A stretch of 64,000 nt of DNA from Septoria linicola (Eukaryota > Ascomycota > Dothideomycetes > Mycosphaerellales > Mycosphaerellaceae): assembly GCA_024114885.1 (NCBI GenBank), contig CP099418.1:2914001-2978000 (forward strand). Direction: 5' to 3'. Positions 32,319-44,160 of the stretch are shown one piece after another. The notes below the pieces were generated by a model, which made no database searches, was not told the origin of the DNA, and saw only the letters and a list, made by a program, of their open reading frames with translations. Numbering within the stretch: the first letter of the stretch is position 1; each line of letters starts with the position of its first letter. A program made the translations under genes and the position numbers.

Positions 32319-35300
32319 ATGGCCCGCTCACCAGAACGCAGGGGAGATTATGCACGCGATAACAGACGTGACGACCGCGACCGCTATCGTGATCGCAGCA
32401 GAGATGTGAGCACATCCCACAATGGCTTCAGCCGCCGACCTCTTACACATGTACAGCGCCGGCACGATGATCGAGACCGAAGCCGGGACCGCGATCGAGA
32501 TCGGGACCGCAGAGACTGGGGCTCCGATCGAGTAGAGAGACGGCACCGCGATGATCGCAGCTATCGTGGAGACTACTCGGATCGTGACCGTGATCGTTCG
32601 AGGGACCGTCGACACCAGTCGAGACGGCATCCATCCCCGGTGAGAGATCACAGAGACTCAGGACGTCGTCGTCCACGCGAAGGCGATGATCGGCACGGTA
32701 ACGGCGACAGGAATCCCAAGCGCATGCGAACAGACTCTCAAGGACGAAGTGAGGTATGTATTTGGTGAATTTCTCATGCGTACACGTTTGATCTAACATC
32801 GCAGACTTCTTCCCGACCTGGTACCTCCAATGGCGACGCCCGCAAAGCTGCATCCGTGGCTGAAGATGAAGCACAGAAGAAAGCACAGGCTGAAAAGCTT
32901 GCCAAGGTTGAGGCATGGAAGGCGATGAAGAGCAAGCGACCCGCAGCCGAGCAAAGTGCTGCCACTCCACCCAGTGTTTCGTCGTCCGCAGGCATGCAGC
33001 AGGACTCGACCAGCTCAGAACCGGCGCCACGCTCGAAATTCGATCCGAAGGCTATCAAGAAGCAGATTGGTGGCAAAACGAAAGTAGAGATGGCGACTCT
33101 GGGCAGCGATGCTGCCATACCAGCCAGAGTCCACAAGACCCCAGCCAACACGAGGCTCCCTGTCGCAGCCGCACACGGTGCCGGCGATGCCAAAATTACG
33201 GGTTTTGGCCTGAACAAGGCACCCAACGAGAAACAAGCCGACAAGTCCAATCCGATCAAGGCCGGAAATGCCCTGGACGAAGACGAAGGCGAGCAAAGGA
33301 AGTTTAGGAAGCTTCCAGATCTCGCTCTAGAGGCTACCGATGATACACCTATCACTGCGACTGAGAACGAAAGTCACGACGATGATGGTGATCACGACGA
33401 TCTGCGCAGTGATGAGGAAGAAGCGGAAGCAGCACGCCAGGCAGCTCAGAAACGCGCTGAAGAACTGCAAGCCGAAGAACAGGATGCCGCCATGCCCGAT
33501 GCCGACGGTGCAGTAATTGCTGCTGTGGAAGAAACTGGTGCAATGGACGTAGATGAAGACGTTGATCCACTCGACGCTTTCATGAACGACCTCGATCAAG
33601 CGATAGAGCGACCGACGCGCAAGATCGCGCCACGAAGCAACCGTGAGCCACAGCTGTTTGATGAGGACGAAGGGCCTGGCCTGGATGCAGTTGGCGATAA
33701 CCCTGAAGATCTTCTGAAGGGCGGCGGCAAACGAAACAAGAAAGAGATTCTGCCTGTCGACCATAGCAAAGTGGACTATGAAGACTTCGAAAAGAACTTT
33801 TATCGCGAGTCCGTGGAAGTGTCTGCCATGACAGAAGACGATGTAACCACACTCAGAGCCGAGCTGGACAACATCACGGTCCGCGGCCTTGATCAACCCA
33901 AACCCATCACCAAGTGGTCGCAGTGTGGATTTGGTGCTCAGATCCTTGACGTGATCAAATCCAACAAGTTCGAAGCGCCTACATCCATTCAGTCCCAGGC
34001 ATTACCAGCCATAATGTCCGGGCGTGATACGATAGGCATTGCGAAAACTGGATCTGGCAAGACTCTGGCCTTCACTTTGCCGATGTTCAGACATATCAAG
34101 GATCAGCGCCCAGTTGCGAATCTGGAAGGTCCGATAGGTCTCATAATGGCTCCCACACGAGAATTGGCCGTGCAGATTCACCGAGAATGCAAACCTTACC
34201 TCAAGGCGCTCAACTTGCGCGGTGTCTGTGCCTACGGCGGAGCACCCATCAAAGATCAGATTGCAGAACTCAAGCGTGGCGCAGAAGTCGTCGTTTGCAC
34301 ACCGGGACGTCTCATAGACTTGCTTGCCGCCAATCAAGGCCGCGTTACGAACCTGAAGCGTGTCACGTATGTGGTCCTCGACGAGGCTGACCGCATGTTC
34401 GACATGGGTTTCGAGCCACAAATTCAGAGAGTGCTGGGCAACATACGGCCAGACCGTCAGACGGTCTTGTTCTCTGCTACTTTTCCAAAGAAGATGGAGT
34501 CTTTGGCTCGCAAAGCGCTCACCAGACCGATCGAGATTGTGGTTGGCGGCCGCAGTGTAGTGGCAGCCGAGATCACTCAAATCATCGAGGTCAGGGCCGA
34601 GGATACCAAATTCAGACGCGTCCTTGAACTTCTCGGAAACTTGCACGAACACGACGAAGAAGCTCGCTCGTTGATCTTCGTGGAGAGGCAGGAAACCGCC
34701 GATCATTTGTTCAAAGAGTTGCACAAGAAGGGCTATCCAAGTGTGTCGGTCCACGGAGGTCGAGAGCAGATCGACCGTGACCAGGCCATTCTAGACTTCA
34801 AAGCTGGCGCCATTCCGATCATGGTCGCAACCTCCGTCGCTGCTAGAGGTCTTGATGTTAAGCAATTGAAGCTGGTGGTCAATTTCGACTCGCCGAACCA
34901 CGGAGAAGACTACGTCCACCGAGCTGGCCGCACTGGTCGTGCCGGCAATACTGGTACTGCCGTGACGTTCATCACCCCCGAGCAGGAGCATTACGCTCCG
35001 TTCCTCGTTCGGTGCCTTGAAGACAGCAAGCAAGAGATACCTGAGGACCTCAAGGGAATGGCTGCTTCACATAAGAAGAAGGTGGAAGCCGGACAAGCCA
35101 GCAAGGCTGGATCTGGGTTTGGCGGCCATGGAATTGAGAAGCTTGATGCCGCGCGTGCTGCCGAACGTGCGAGAGAGAAGAATCTTTACAAGACTGGCGA
35201 TGAGCCTGAAGATGAGGATGATGGCAAGAAAGAGAAGGACAAGAAAGAGACCGAGGTGGAGAAGCTTGTCGCGAAGGCTGCAGGCAAAGTCACAGAGCGA

Positions 35301-35858
35301 GACACACAGCCCGAGCAGCCCGAGGCAAAACCTCAGGGTGGTGAAGGCATGAGTAGCGATCTCGCTGCTCATCTGAGCAATGCCCTCAAGGTGAAGAAGA
35401 CAGAGAAGCCTGCGGCAGATGCTCCTGTACTCAACGACCCAGTTGCCAGGGCTGCTGCCGCTGCTGCTGCCATCAATGGTCGTCTCGGTACCAAAGGAGC
35501 AACTCGTCCAGGCGCACCGATCGACAACCGCGGCCCAGACGCCGGCGCATTCCATTCCACTTTGGAAATCAACGACTTTCCTCAGAAAGCTCGCTGGGGC
35601 GTTACGAATCGCACGAACGTCGCGAAGATCCTCGAAGCAACGGGTACCTCCATCACGTCAAAGGGCGAGTACTACGCACCAGGTAAGGAGGTCGGTCCAA
35701 ACGATCCGCCAAAGCTCTACATTCTGGTGGAGGGCGACACAGAAATCGCGGTGCAATCTGCCATGCGCGAGCTGTCACGGCACTTGACTGAGGGCACTGT
35801 GCAGGCTCAAGAGGCGGAGGCTCGCACTGGTGGCGGTGGGCGCTACAAGGTCATATGA
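32319..35858 (+). CDS. PRP5: Pre-mRNA splicing DEAD-box ATPase PRP5
   Basis: Two exons (32319-32753 and 32805-35858), 1162 residues; the 51-bp intron has a GTATGT donor, CTAAC branch and CGCAG acceptor. The first exon encodes an Arg/Asp repeat region of the RS-like type. The Prp5/DDX46-specific DPLDAFM motif lies before the helicase core. Core motifs: Q-motif PTSIQSQALP, AKTGSGKT (558-565), PTREL, VLDEADRMFD (DEAD at 671-674), SAT (702-704), VATSVAARGLD, and HRAGRTGRAG (from 850). The C-terminus has the Prp5 domain (ARWGVTNRTNVAKILEATG). Prp5 acts in the nucleus on U2 snRNP/SF3b to promote prespliceosome formation. Length matches fungal Prp5. All catalytic motifs are intact. Confidence 0.95.
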
Positions 35859-36183
35859 GTTGAACACTTCGAGCTTTCCATGTGACCTGCGTTAGCCCAT
35901 CAACATGGCTCACATGAGTCTCAGATGGCTCTATCGTTCTTGTGAATGTATAGACTGGCTTAGATATACACAAGGCTAACAAGCTCTCCTCGAGTGATGT
36001 TATTGCTTTCTCGTTCTGCGTCAACACAACCCATCTCATACTCCTCATTGGTACTTCGAGAGTCCTCCTGCCTTGTAGAACCACACAACTTGGGACACAA
36101 CAAAGGCCTGTAGTTTGAGCTGGTCTCTGGAGAAGTTGTAGATCACAATGTCGCCGTCCGTAGCCTTACTCGAAGCTCGCCGT
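35859..36183. other. Convergent spacer, PRP5 and hypothetical gene
   Basis: 325 bp between two 3' ends; nothing recognised. Confidence 0.5.
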
Positions 36184-36999
36184 CTAAGTAACTTTCTCGT
36201 TGTGCTCAATTCCGTGTTGTTTATCATTATTTGTGTCGCGTCGCCGCTGGTCTTTCACGACATAGGATCTGTCAAGTGATAATAATGGCAGGTCGTTCGC
36301 TGCACAATCCTGATTAGACTGCTCAAGTCGTCGTCGAACAGTCGCTTCTGTAGATCCACTCCACTGTGCCGAATGTCCACTCATGTGCTGCGAATGCTCC
36401 ACGCTGCGCTCCGACAGACAAGTATCGCTTAATTGTCGGGGAAGAACGCTACGATAGAGAGCACCGTGCATGTCATAGGCGCTGGCAGCTTTGCGCACGC
36501 CTGATCCGAAGTACTGGCACGGCTCTCCTTCCATTCGGCTTTCGGATCTGGAGTAGATGGATGGACTGTTGACCGCAAGGCGACGTGTGTGTATATCCGT
36601 GGATGCATTGAGTGTGCCGAATCGCTGCCTACTATGAGGCTGTTGACCGGAGCTGCTCACGTTGTTGGACCCCAGAAAACCGCCTTCTGCCATATCGAGG
36701 ACCTCGTTCGAAGTCAATGCGTGTGCATCTTCATTGTATGGATTGGTAGAAAGCTGGCTGAGCTCTTTCCTCAATGTCCTGGAGCTCTTCTTGCTCATTT
36801 TGAGCTTTATTTTGTCCGCAATCTTGGGGCTTTTCAAGATCCCAAAATCTACCGGAGAGAGGTGAAACCTTTTGCCATGCGGGTGGTCTTCAGGCAAGAA
36901 GCCCAAGGTAAGGGTACCATCTAATGTGATCGGAGCGCGACATGGAGGATCTGGGAGCTCTTGGTTTTGGTGGTGAGGACAGCAAATCCGGTGGGCCAT
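36184..36999 (-). CDS. Hypothetical Ser/Arg-rich protein
   Basis: A 271-residue single-exon frame with an ATG, no recognised domain. The first part contains a hydrophobic-charged pattern (TLTLGFLPEDHPHGKRFHLS, DFGILKSPKIADKIKLKMSK) that looks folded. The rest is rich in Ser, Arg, Gln and His with few hydrophobics and is probably disordered. There is no signal peptide or membrane helix. Its codon use and GC level look like those of neighbouring genes. Placed between PRP5 and the phosphoesterase gene, it is neither clearly conserved nor clearly spurious. Confidence 0.5.
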   Translation of the reverse strand: MAHRICCPHHQNQELPDPPCRAPITLDGTLTLGFLPEDHPHGKRFHLSPVDFGILKSPKIADKIKLKMSKKSSRTLRKELSQLSTNPYNEDAHALTSNEVLDMAEGGFLGSNNVSSSGQQPHSRQRFGTLNASTDIHTRRLAVNSPSIYSRSESRMEGEPCQYFGSGVRKAASAYDMHGALYRSVLPRQLSDTCLSERSVEHSQHMSGHSAQWSGSTEATVRRRLEQSNQDCAANDLPLLSLDRSYVVKDQRRRDTNNDKQHGIEHNEKVT

Positions 37000-37291
37000 C
37001 TGACTGTGGTCAGCACCACACCCCTGGTAGCCTGGTTACGGGGTCGCTGGAATGGATGTGTTGACGTGTCCTAGCCTGCCATGCGTAGAGTTGGAGTGTT
37101 GCTGTTACTGCAGATGCAACTGCCGTAGGTTCTTGAACAGCAAGTGCACTCCTGGGCACTATGGCAGCAGCAGAGCAACTGATCGTGCAATTACAACTGA
37201 CTGCCTCTCGTCGTGCTCCGAACATAGAGCTATGTGATGTTGTGCTGTGGCAACTACGGCACCTTTTGTCAGCTGCGCAACGAAATGTCCT

Positions 37292-38442
37292 CTATGCTCT
37301 GGGAAGATCCATGGTGATCACAGAAGGAGCATTGGACGGCCTGTAGAACAAGTCAGATGTGGACGAAAAATACGCTGTAGTGGTAACTAGCCTGTACTCG
37401 ACATCCATGATAGCAGCATTTACAAACAGAGTCTCTTCAGACTGCCGAAGAGGCATATCGCTCGCGCTCGAAACATCCACAAAGATCCCGTTGCATCTCC
37501 GATCATGAGCAGCATCACTCTTGTGCTCGGCTGTGAGCACTCCCTGCCGCCAAGCACCATCGTTCCAGCTCGAGAGCGTCTGCGGACTTGAAACGACTGA
37601 GCCCGCTTCAGGTGACCTGCATATATTGTTAGCACTTGCTGAAGCATGATCAAGCCATAGACCCACCACTGAACACGCTCTATGCCGTGCCCTTCGTGAA
37701 TATGTCCGAATGCGTGGAGTCGAGGCCGGCAGCGCATCACGGCGCGAAGTAGATGAGGACAGCCGACGTGCTGCCCAGTATGCGTGCGATCTAATCGCGC
37801 AAGAGGCGGACCGTGGGTCATGATTATATCGACCGGTGTCACGTCAGATCTAGACGGTATTGGACTTATTGCGATGTTTTTGGTGTTTCGCAGTGATGCT
37901 AGCGGCGCGTTGAAGCGGTCTTCTTCTTGCTCATATGGGAAACCCCAGTCGAGGTATTCCGGAGTATACGGCGACGCGTAAACCTGTAGTTCTGCGCCAT
38001 TCTTCAAGCTAACAACGTGGAGACCTTCATCGAGGAACGTGATACCCTCTCGCTTTGCGCGTCCGTCCTCAGCCGTCCACAATTTTCGAGCTTCATCATA
38101 GGTGCGTTGCGCATTTTCGGATGTCGTTTTCTCGAGATGGGTTTTCATGTAGTGCTCATCAAGCGAGTAATCATGGTTGCCTGCGATGACAAGTTTCACA
38201 GATGCATCAATGCTTGCAATCATATCAATGGCATCTTCGTACTGAGACTGCCCGCCATTCATGGTCAGGTCACCGCAATGGAGAAGGAGGTCAACCTTGG
38301 GCAGTGGTGCCTGGAATGGCAGAGAGGAGCTTGAGTCTCCAAGTGGTGCACCATGAGTATCAGAAATGATCCAAATCGTTGTCCTGATACCGTCTCCTGC
38401 TCGTGACGCAGTGGACGCAGCATCAGATACGCTTTGTGCCAT
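37292..38442 (-). CDS. Calcineurin-like metallophosphoesterase (MPPED/Ted1-like class)
   Basis: Three exons (37667-38442, 37392-37616, 37292-37340), 349 residues. Intron 1 (50 bp) has a GTGGGT donor and GCAG acceptor. Intron 2 (51 bp, 37341-37391) best fits a GC-AG intron: donor AG|GCTAGT, TCTGAC branch, TTCTACAG acceptor. Splicing restores the conserved end VNAAIMDVEYRPSNAPS; the same stretch is also open if unspliced, adding 17 residues. Metal-binding motifs are complete: WIISDTHG, LLLHCGDLT, VIAGNHDYSLDE, IIMTHGPP and AFGHIHEGHG. Such enzymes hydrolyse phosphomono- or diesters with a di-metal centre; the substrate is unknown. The ATG at 38442 is preferred since the longer frame has no other ATG. 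It is divergent from DPL1 over 238 bp. Confidence 0.85.
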
Positions 38443-38680
38443 GCTCTGAACACAGTGCGCCGCAACCCAAATCAAGGTGATGTGTGCTGCTACAGGGCCC
38501 TCCTAGGAGGTCAGGCAAGCGCATGTGACAGGACCGCGGGTTTTCCTCCGCTGTGCCAACTTCTGGAAGGCTGGCCTCGGTCTGATGTGCTGTGCTGTGC
38601 TGTGCTGTGCTGTCTATCCTTCGTGACGATGCTTTCAAGAACTGCTTCATCGTAGCATAGTAGCCATTGCAGTCTCGACG
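38443..38680. promoter_or_regulatory. Divergent promoter with pentanucleotide repeat
   Basis: 238 bp shared by the phosphoesterase and DPL1 start sites. At about 38588-38613 it carries a five-fold TGTGC/GCACA pentamer run, the only clear microsatellite in the gene island. Its position within a shared promoter makes length variation potentially regulatory (inference). Confidence 0.6.
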
Positions 38681-40360
38681 ATGGCGCTGCTCTCACCACA
38701 GCTGCGCAAGCAGTACAACACAGCCAAGGGCCGTCAAGCGCTCCTCACCCAAGGCGTCGACCTCGTGCGCAACATCCTCTTCGTGCTCTTTGTTCTACGA
38801 CTGGCACGAAAGTCAGTCCTGCAACTGCGCGGGTATGGTCTCTTTGGGTCAGTGCAACAGCTCTATGCGCAAGTCTATCGCAGGCTGTATGCGCTGTTCC
38901 TCCGATTACCGTTTGTACAAGCCAAGATGCAAGCAGACGTGAAGAAGGCGATTACCGAATTGCAAAGCAAGCTGGTGCCTTCTGGACCAGGTGTGATCAA
39001 CTATCATGCGCTTCCTGTGCAGGGCTGGACGCCGGAGCAGGTTCGCGCCGAATTAGAGAAGCTGGGTGAAATGGAGCATACACGATGGGAAGATGGAAGA
39101 GTCAGCGGTGCTGTATACCACGGAGGCGACGAGCTGGCAGATTTGCAGAGCGATGCCTTCAAGAGATTTGGAGTCAGCAACCCGATTCATCCGGACGTGT
39201 TTCCCGGTGTTCGCAAGATGGAGGCAGAGGTGGTGGCAATGACTTTGGGACTCTTCAATGCTCCTGATACTGGTGCTGGAGTCACCACGTCTGGTGGCAC
39301 GGAGAGTATCCTCATGGCAGTCCTTGCGGCACGTCAAAAAGCCCTACATGAGCGAGGTGTAACAGAGCCCGAGATGGTCCTGCCCAACACGGCACATACA
39401 GCATTTCGCAAAGCAGGCGAATATTTCAAGATCAAAATCCACCTCGTGGCATGCCCCGAACCAAGCTACAGAGTCCATATTCCATCCGTCAACCGTCTCA
39501 TCAATTCAAACACAATCCTCCTTGTCGGCTCAGCTCCCAACTTTCCTCATGGCATAGTGGACGACATTCCTGCTCTATCACGCCTGGCCACAAAGCACAA
39601 GCTGCCCTTGCATGTAGACTGCTGCCTAGGGTCTTTTGTAATCGCCTTTCTCTCCAAAGCCGGTTTTCCCTCGCCAGACTTTGACTTTCGAGTGCCAGGA
39701 GTGACTTCAATCAGCGTCGACACGCACAAGTATGGATTCGCGCCCAAGGGCAACAGCGTCGTACTATACCGCACAGCTGAGCTGCGGAGATACCAGTACT
39801 ACATCTGCGAAACATGGAGTGGCGGTGTGTATGCATCGCCCAACATGGCCGGGAGTCGTCCAGGTGCGCTCATTGCTGGATGCTGGGCCAGTCTCATGCG
39901 TTTCGGAGAGGATGGATACGTGAATACCACACTCAAAATCGTCTCTGCCGCAAAGCAGATCGAAGATGCCATCCGAAGCTCGGAAAAGGTTCGCCACAGC
40001 ATCGCTGTCATCGGCAAACCCATGGTTTCCGTTGTAGCGTTCCGAGCTCTGCCCAACCATAAGTCTCCGCATCTGGCTGTAGACATTTACGATCTTGCAG
40101 ATGCTATGTCTGCAAAAGGGTGGCATCTGAACGCCCTGCAGGATCCTCCTGCTATTCACGTGGCTGTCACGATGCCCATTGTGTCTGCTGTGGATGCACT
40201 TATCAGCGACCTTGAGGAGGTCGTTGAGACTTGCAAGGGTCATGTCACATCCAAGAAGGGAGATACTGCAGCGCTGTATGGTGTTGCAGGAAGTATACCT
40301 GACAAGAGCGTTGTCAAGTATCTTGCAACAGGTTTTCTGGATACGCTGTACAAGACCTAA
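38681..40360 (+). CDS. DPL1: Sphingosine-1-phosphate lyase DPL1
   Basis: A 559-residue single-exon protein. An N-terminal hydrophobic helix near residues 27-47 (VDLVRNILFVLFVLRLAR) is the ER membrane anchor, followed by the cytosolic PLP-enzyme fold. Seen: GRVSGAVYHGGDE, FGVSNPIHPDVFPGVRKME, TTSGGTESILMAVLAAR, LHVDCCLGSF, and the PLP lysine K350 in SVDTHKYGFAPKG. Later YICETWSGGVYASPNMAGSR matches the family's substrate region. The enzyme cleaves phosphorylated long-chain bases to a fatty aldehyde and phosphoethanolamine, the only exit from the sphingolipid pathway. Length and motifs are normal. It converges on the large hypothetical gene across 176 bp. Confidence 0.96.
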   Translation: MALLSPQLRKQYNTAKGRQALLTQGVDLVRNILFVLFVLRLARKSVLQLRGYGLFGSVQQLYAQVYRRLYALFLRLPFVQAKMQADVKKAITELQSKLVPSGPGVINYHALPVQGWTPEQVRAELEKLGEMEHTRWEDGRVSGAVYHGGDELADLQSDAFKRFGVSNPIHPDVFPGVRKMEAEVVAMTLGLFNAPDTGAGVTTSGGTESILMAVLAARQKALHERGVTEPEMVLPNTAHTAFRKAGEYFKIKIHLVACPEPSYRVHIPSVNRLINSNTILLVGSAPNFPHGIVDDIPALSRLATKHKLPLHVDCCLGSFVIAFLSKAGFPSPDFDFRVPGVTSISVDTHKYGFAPKGNSVVLYRTAELRRYQYYICETWSGGVYASPNMAGSRPGALIAGCWASLMRFGEDGYVNTTLKIVSAAKQIEDAIRSSEKVRHSIAVIGKPMVSVVAFRALPNHKSPHLAVDIYDLADAMSAKGWHLNALQDPPAIHVAVTMPIVSAVDALISDLEEVVETCKGHVTSKKGDTAALYGVAGSIPDKSVVKYLATGFLDTLYKT

Positions 40361-40536
40361 TCGTACAGCTGAACGAGCTATCTACGCGTGTCATTGACCC
40401 TCTTGATCCTCTCTCACCCACCCTTCTCACTGGCGATCCGTGGCTATGTTCCGCAAGGAGTACTTCAGTCGCGTCTTACACTGCCTAGCTCGGGGTGCCT
40501 GCTAGACAACCTCTCAATTCTTGCACAACGCGAGCC

Positions 40537-43500
40537 TCACCAGAAAGGTTGCTCGATCTCCTTTGGCACGTCGGACTGGTAGTCGTTGCAGACCACGAAA
40601 GGACCCCTGTTCTCAAGCCCCACATCATCCATATGCTTGACAATGTCGTCAACGCGTGCTTGCAGCTCATCCGCGCGGCTGAGATCACCAGTCTCCAAGA
40701 GAGCTTCCCACCAGTAGCGCTGATCTGTAACCATCTCTTCTTGTGACCAGCTCAGTGCTCGCAGATTGTAGTCTCTCAAATCTAGCGATTCCAAGACAAG
40801 ATCTTGGACTTCGCTGAGTCTAAAGACAATGCCACTCTTCTGAGTCTCATAAATTCGCTTCGCCAGGACTCTCTCGATTGTGCATGCATCTTTGGAGATC
40901 TGCGCGCGGAACGATGGGGGGTCGCCATCGCTATTCATAGATCCGATGAGCTCATCAATGGTGTTGGTCAGTCCGAGGTCCAGGTCGGTCCCAGGCTGCA
41001 TCAGCGATATCTGTGCATCCCAAACGTGTACAGCATAGTGGCATGAAGCTTCTGCCAGTGCCCGCTCTCTAGCCACGACATTGTAGTTGGCTCTGTCCGA
41101 GCCATTCTCATCCACCGGAACAACTACCTTCAGAAGATGACCGCAATTTGCCTCTCGTACAATCATTTCCAGCACCAGTCGTGGGTTCTGCGAGATCGTA
41201 GCTGAATCTTCAGGTGACGCGATGGCCAGGATTGTCGAAGCATCAGTGGCCGACGTCGTCAGCCGTGGCAGAAAGTCTGTCCGCAGACTAGTTTCCCGTA
41301 GGGCGCTTTGTAACTCAATTGGATTTTGAGCGCCAAATTCGACTTCCTGTTCCTTGTCATCCGGCCGGATGAGCAATAGTCCAATGCGGGCTACCAACTT
41401 TGGGGCTTGGCTCATCGACGCCAAATCATCTTCATCCGCGTATGATTTTACTTTGAGCATCTCGCTTCGCAGAACTTTGCTGAAGGGGTGGTTCTCTCGC
41501 GTGATTCTCGTGGATGGCTTGAAGTTGGGAGAGTGCGCGACTTGAACTGTCCCTTTCATGCTCTCCTGTTGAGCGCCTGGCTGCTTGGCATGTTCGCTGG
41601 TGCTTGAGGAGTCCTGTTTCCGCTCTTTCGTCTTAGGTGCCGGTGCAGGCTCAGGTAACTCCAGCTGAATATTGTATTTGTGCTCGGTCTTCTTACCCTT
41701 GCCTTTCCTGCCGTGCAGATTATAGCCTGCTTTCTGACGCATGGTATTGTACTTCTTCGCGTATCCCTCTGGCAAGGATTGGACCTTCTCCACAATAGTC
41801 CCGTCGTCTCGGGCATGCTGTGCCGCTGCAGCAGTACCGTGCCTGCCCACGATTTCTGATTGCTGAGGAACGAGAGCGAGTATGGGTGGCTCAGGTGGGT
41901 GCTTCGATGCTCTTGAAGAGAGGCTGTCTGAATGCTCCTCATCGATGAGGTCTATGAGCTTCTCAAGTCCATTCGAAGTTGCTGGGGTTGAAGACTGCGC
42001 TGTAGGCCGCTGTATGTTCCGGTTTGGCTCCATGTGAAAGCCAGGCGGGATCTTGATAGCGCCAGTGCGTGAGCTAGGGGCTTCATGCTGCGTTGAGTCC
42101 ACGTCCACAAGCTGTGCGGTTGCTAAAGGGTGCTGACTGCTGGTCCGGTGAGGCCATGTAGCATCTGCGCCAGTACGCGACTCGCTACGGCTTTGTTGCA
42201 TGCCAGACACACTACAAACGGAGGACGTTGCATTCCCCTGTGATTGTTGGCTCACGGAGGATTCTTGCCCGGACTCTTCCATGGAAGGGAGAACACGTCG
42301 CAACGGCTCACGAAACGCAAGACGACTGGCATCTCTGCTCTTGTCCTTTCTGCCCTCGACCGCGAGTCGGTTTTCATTTTGCCACTTCGCTGTGCTCTTC
42401 GCATTGGCAGTCAAACCCATAGTGTCAACTTTGGTGTACCCCTCATTGGACAAGTCTACCCATTCATTCGACGTGCTCACTACGGCACTTGAATGGCTCC
42501 GACGCATAAGTGCGTTCGATGCAGGAGATGATCTCTCCAAAACTGCAGCCGAGATTTGTTGTGGACGTGCTTGTTCCTTCTGAATTGAAAGCTCCTTGGT
42601 GTGGATGGGCTTCAGGATCGAGCTCTGTGTGGTGCTCAAGGAAGCCACATCATTGACTTGACTGCCAGAAATAAGCTCTTGGAAAGTGGCTCGGTGACTC
42701 TCCGTACTCATCTTACTTGCCACGCTCTCGGTATCAGGCTCGATTATCCGAAATGGGGTGTTGTTTGTATTTGGGTGCAATATCGAGCTGAAGTTGTCAC
42801 ATTCATTGTCGCCGTCTGATGCATCTTCGACAAGCTCATCTGCTGGCATCATATTGCGTCCTTTGACGACGCGAGCTCGCCCAGCTGGTACTTCAGTCAG
42901 CGTTGACACGGTGGATGAGAGATACATACTTACCTGTGTGAGTTTGAGCACTGGCCAAGTACTGCCTTGCATCTTTGGGTATCTCGGATCTCGTGTCTGG
43001 AACTTCTTGTCGTGTCAGGCCCGTGCCCTGCAGCCATTGCTTGACGTTCGTGTCTTCTTGTCCCTCCACAAAGCCCCAATCGTGTCCTCGTCGTGGCTCC
43101 TGCACAGGCTCGATACCCTCTCTCCGGTCATGAAGCTTTGCGAAAGGTGGCCGGTGCAGACCACTGCCCGTCATGAGGATGCGTCCGGTGTTATGGCAAT
43201 CTACTCTTCCGTTGAACACATGTCCGTCTGTGTCACTCCACCGCGCTGCCCGACAGACGAGACCTTTGCTCATCGTCTTGCGAGATCTGGCGCTAGCTTG
43301 AGCCAGAGTCCGTCCGAGTAAGCCATGGCTCTCCAGGTCGTGGAGACGGAAGAGCTTGACAAGTTTGCCTTCATTCTCCGGAGTCATGACAATCTGCGTT
43401 CGGGGCACCTGGCTGGATGATTGGCGCTCCACGGGCGTGATAGCGGGCTGAATCGCACCAAAGACACCCAGCTCGTCGAATGTGCTCTCCGGGAATCGTG

Positions 43501-43768
43501 TTACACGCGGCTTGCGATTTTCTTTCTCGGCAGCATCAAGCTCTGTGGTGATGTACTCTCCGATGATCTGGCGCAGAGACCCATCGGAGATGGCTCCAAG
43601 CTCGGCCGGACACTGCAAAGTAAATGTTTCCGTGTGCGCGACATAGTTGACCTTGACGGTGTCGTCCTTGATCACAGCACGGAAACGCTTCACCACCTCG
43701 TTTCTGGCAGCGTCGCTGAACGCGTACAGCGATGTGTGCAAATAGCACCCCTCTCTTCGAGTCGCCAT
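40537..43768 (-). CDS. Large uncharacterised ascomycete protein (1060 aa)
   Basis: Two exons: 42934-43768 and 40537-42884, joined by a 49-bp intron with GTAAGT donor, CTGAC branch and CCAG acceptor. I do not recognise the family. The N-terminal 90 residues look folded (GCYLHTSLYAFSDAARNEVV, then FTLQCPAELGAISDGSLRQI) and could be a small alpha/beta domain. A middle of about 400 residues is polar and disordered. A conserved-looking C-terminal block runs from LVARIGLLLIRPDDKEQEVE through RLVLEMIVREANCGHLLKVV to ending FVVCNDYQSDVPKEIEQPFW, with mixed helices and strands. There is a basic KGRKGKGKK-type patch in HGRKGKGKKTEHKYN. No signal peptide or membrane helix. An RNA- or protein-scaffold role would be a guess. 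Confidence 0.7.
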
Positions 43769-44160
43769 GACCGGCGTTGGTTGGTGGTGTGTCGTCTCAG
43801 CTGAACGTGGTTGACGTTGGAGACATGAGATGTGAAGCGAGGTGAAAAATCGTTGCTGTTGAAGCGCTAACACGCACCTGCTCGAAGTTGGAGGAAGTCA
43901 CGAAATGAAACTCGTGAGTGCCAAAGTGAGGTGCTGATAAGATGAATCTTTCACAATCAATCTAACACTATACAATAGCTCTAGATTTTCAATGACCGTT
44001 CATGCCGCATACAGATGAGCCCCCCCCCCCCCCCCCGACCCGCTCAAACGCTCTCCACCGTGGAGGCGATACCATCATGATGTCTATGTCGTTCCTCGTT
44101 GATGCCGTACGCCTCGCTAAACCGCAGGAAAAAGATGCAGCCAAATCCGACTCATCGGGT
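43769..44160. other. Spacer between hypothetical gene and She3-like gene, with poly-C run
   Basis: 392 bp. A run of 17 consecutive C lies at 44020-44036 (poly-G on the transcribed minus strand), just beyond the She3-like stop codon. It may be a G-quadruplex former or a sequencing-prone homopolymer. Confidence 0.6.

Noticed and set aside
34002..34754. 250-residue minus-strand frame opposite PRP5
   Set aside because: Lies entirely over DEAD-box motifs read on plus; no domain on minus.
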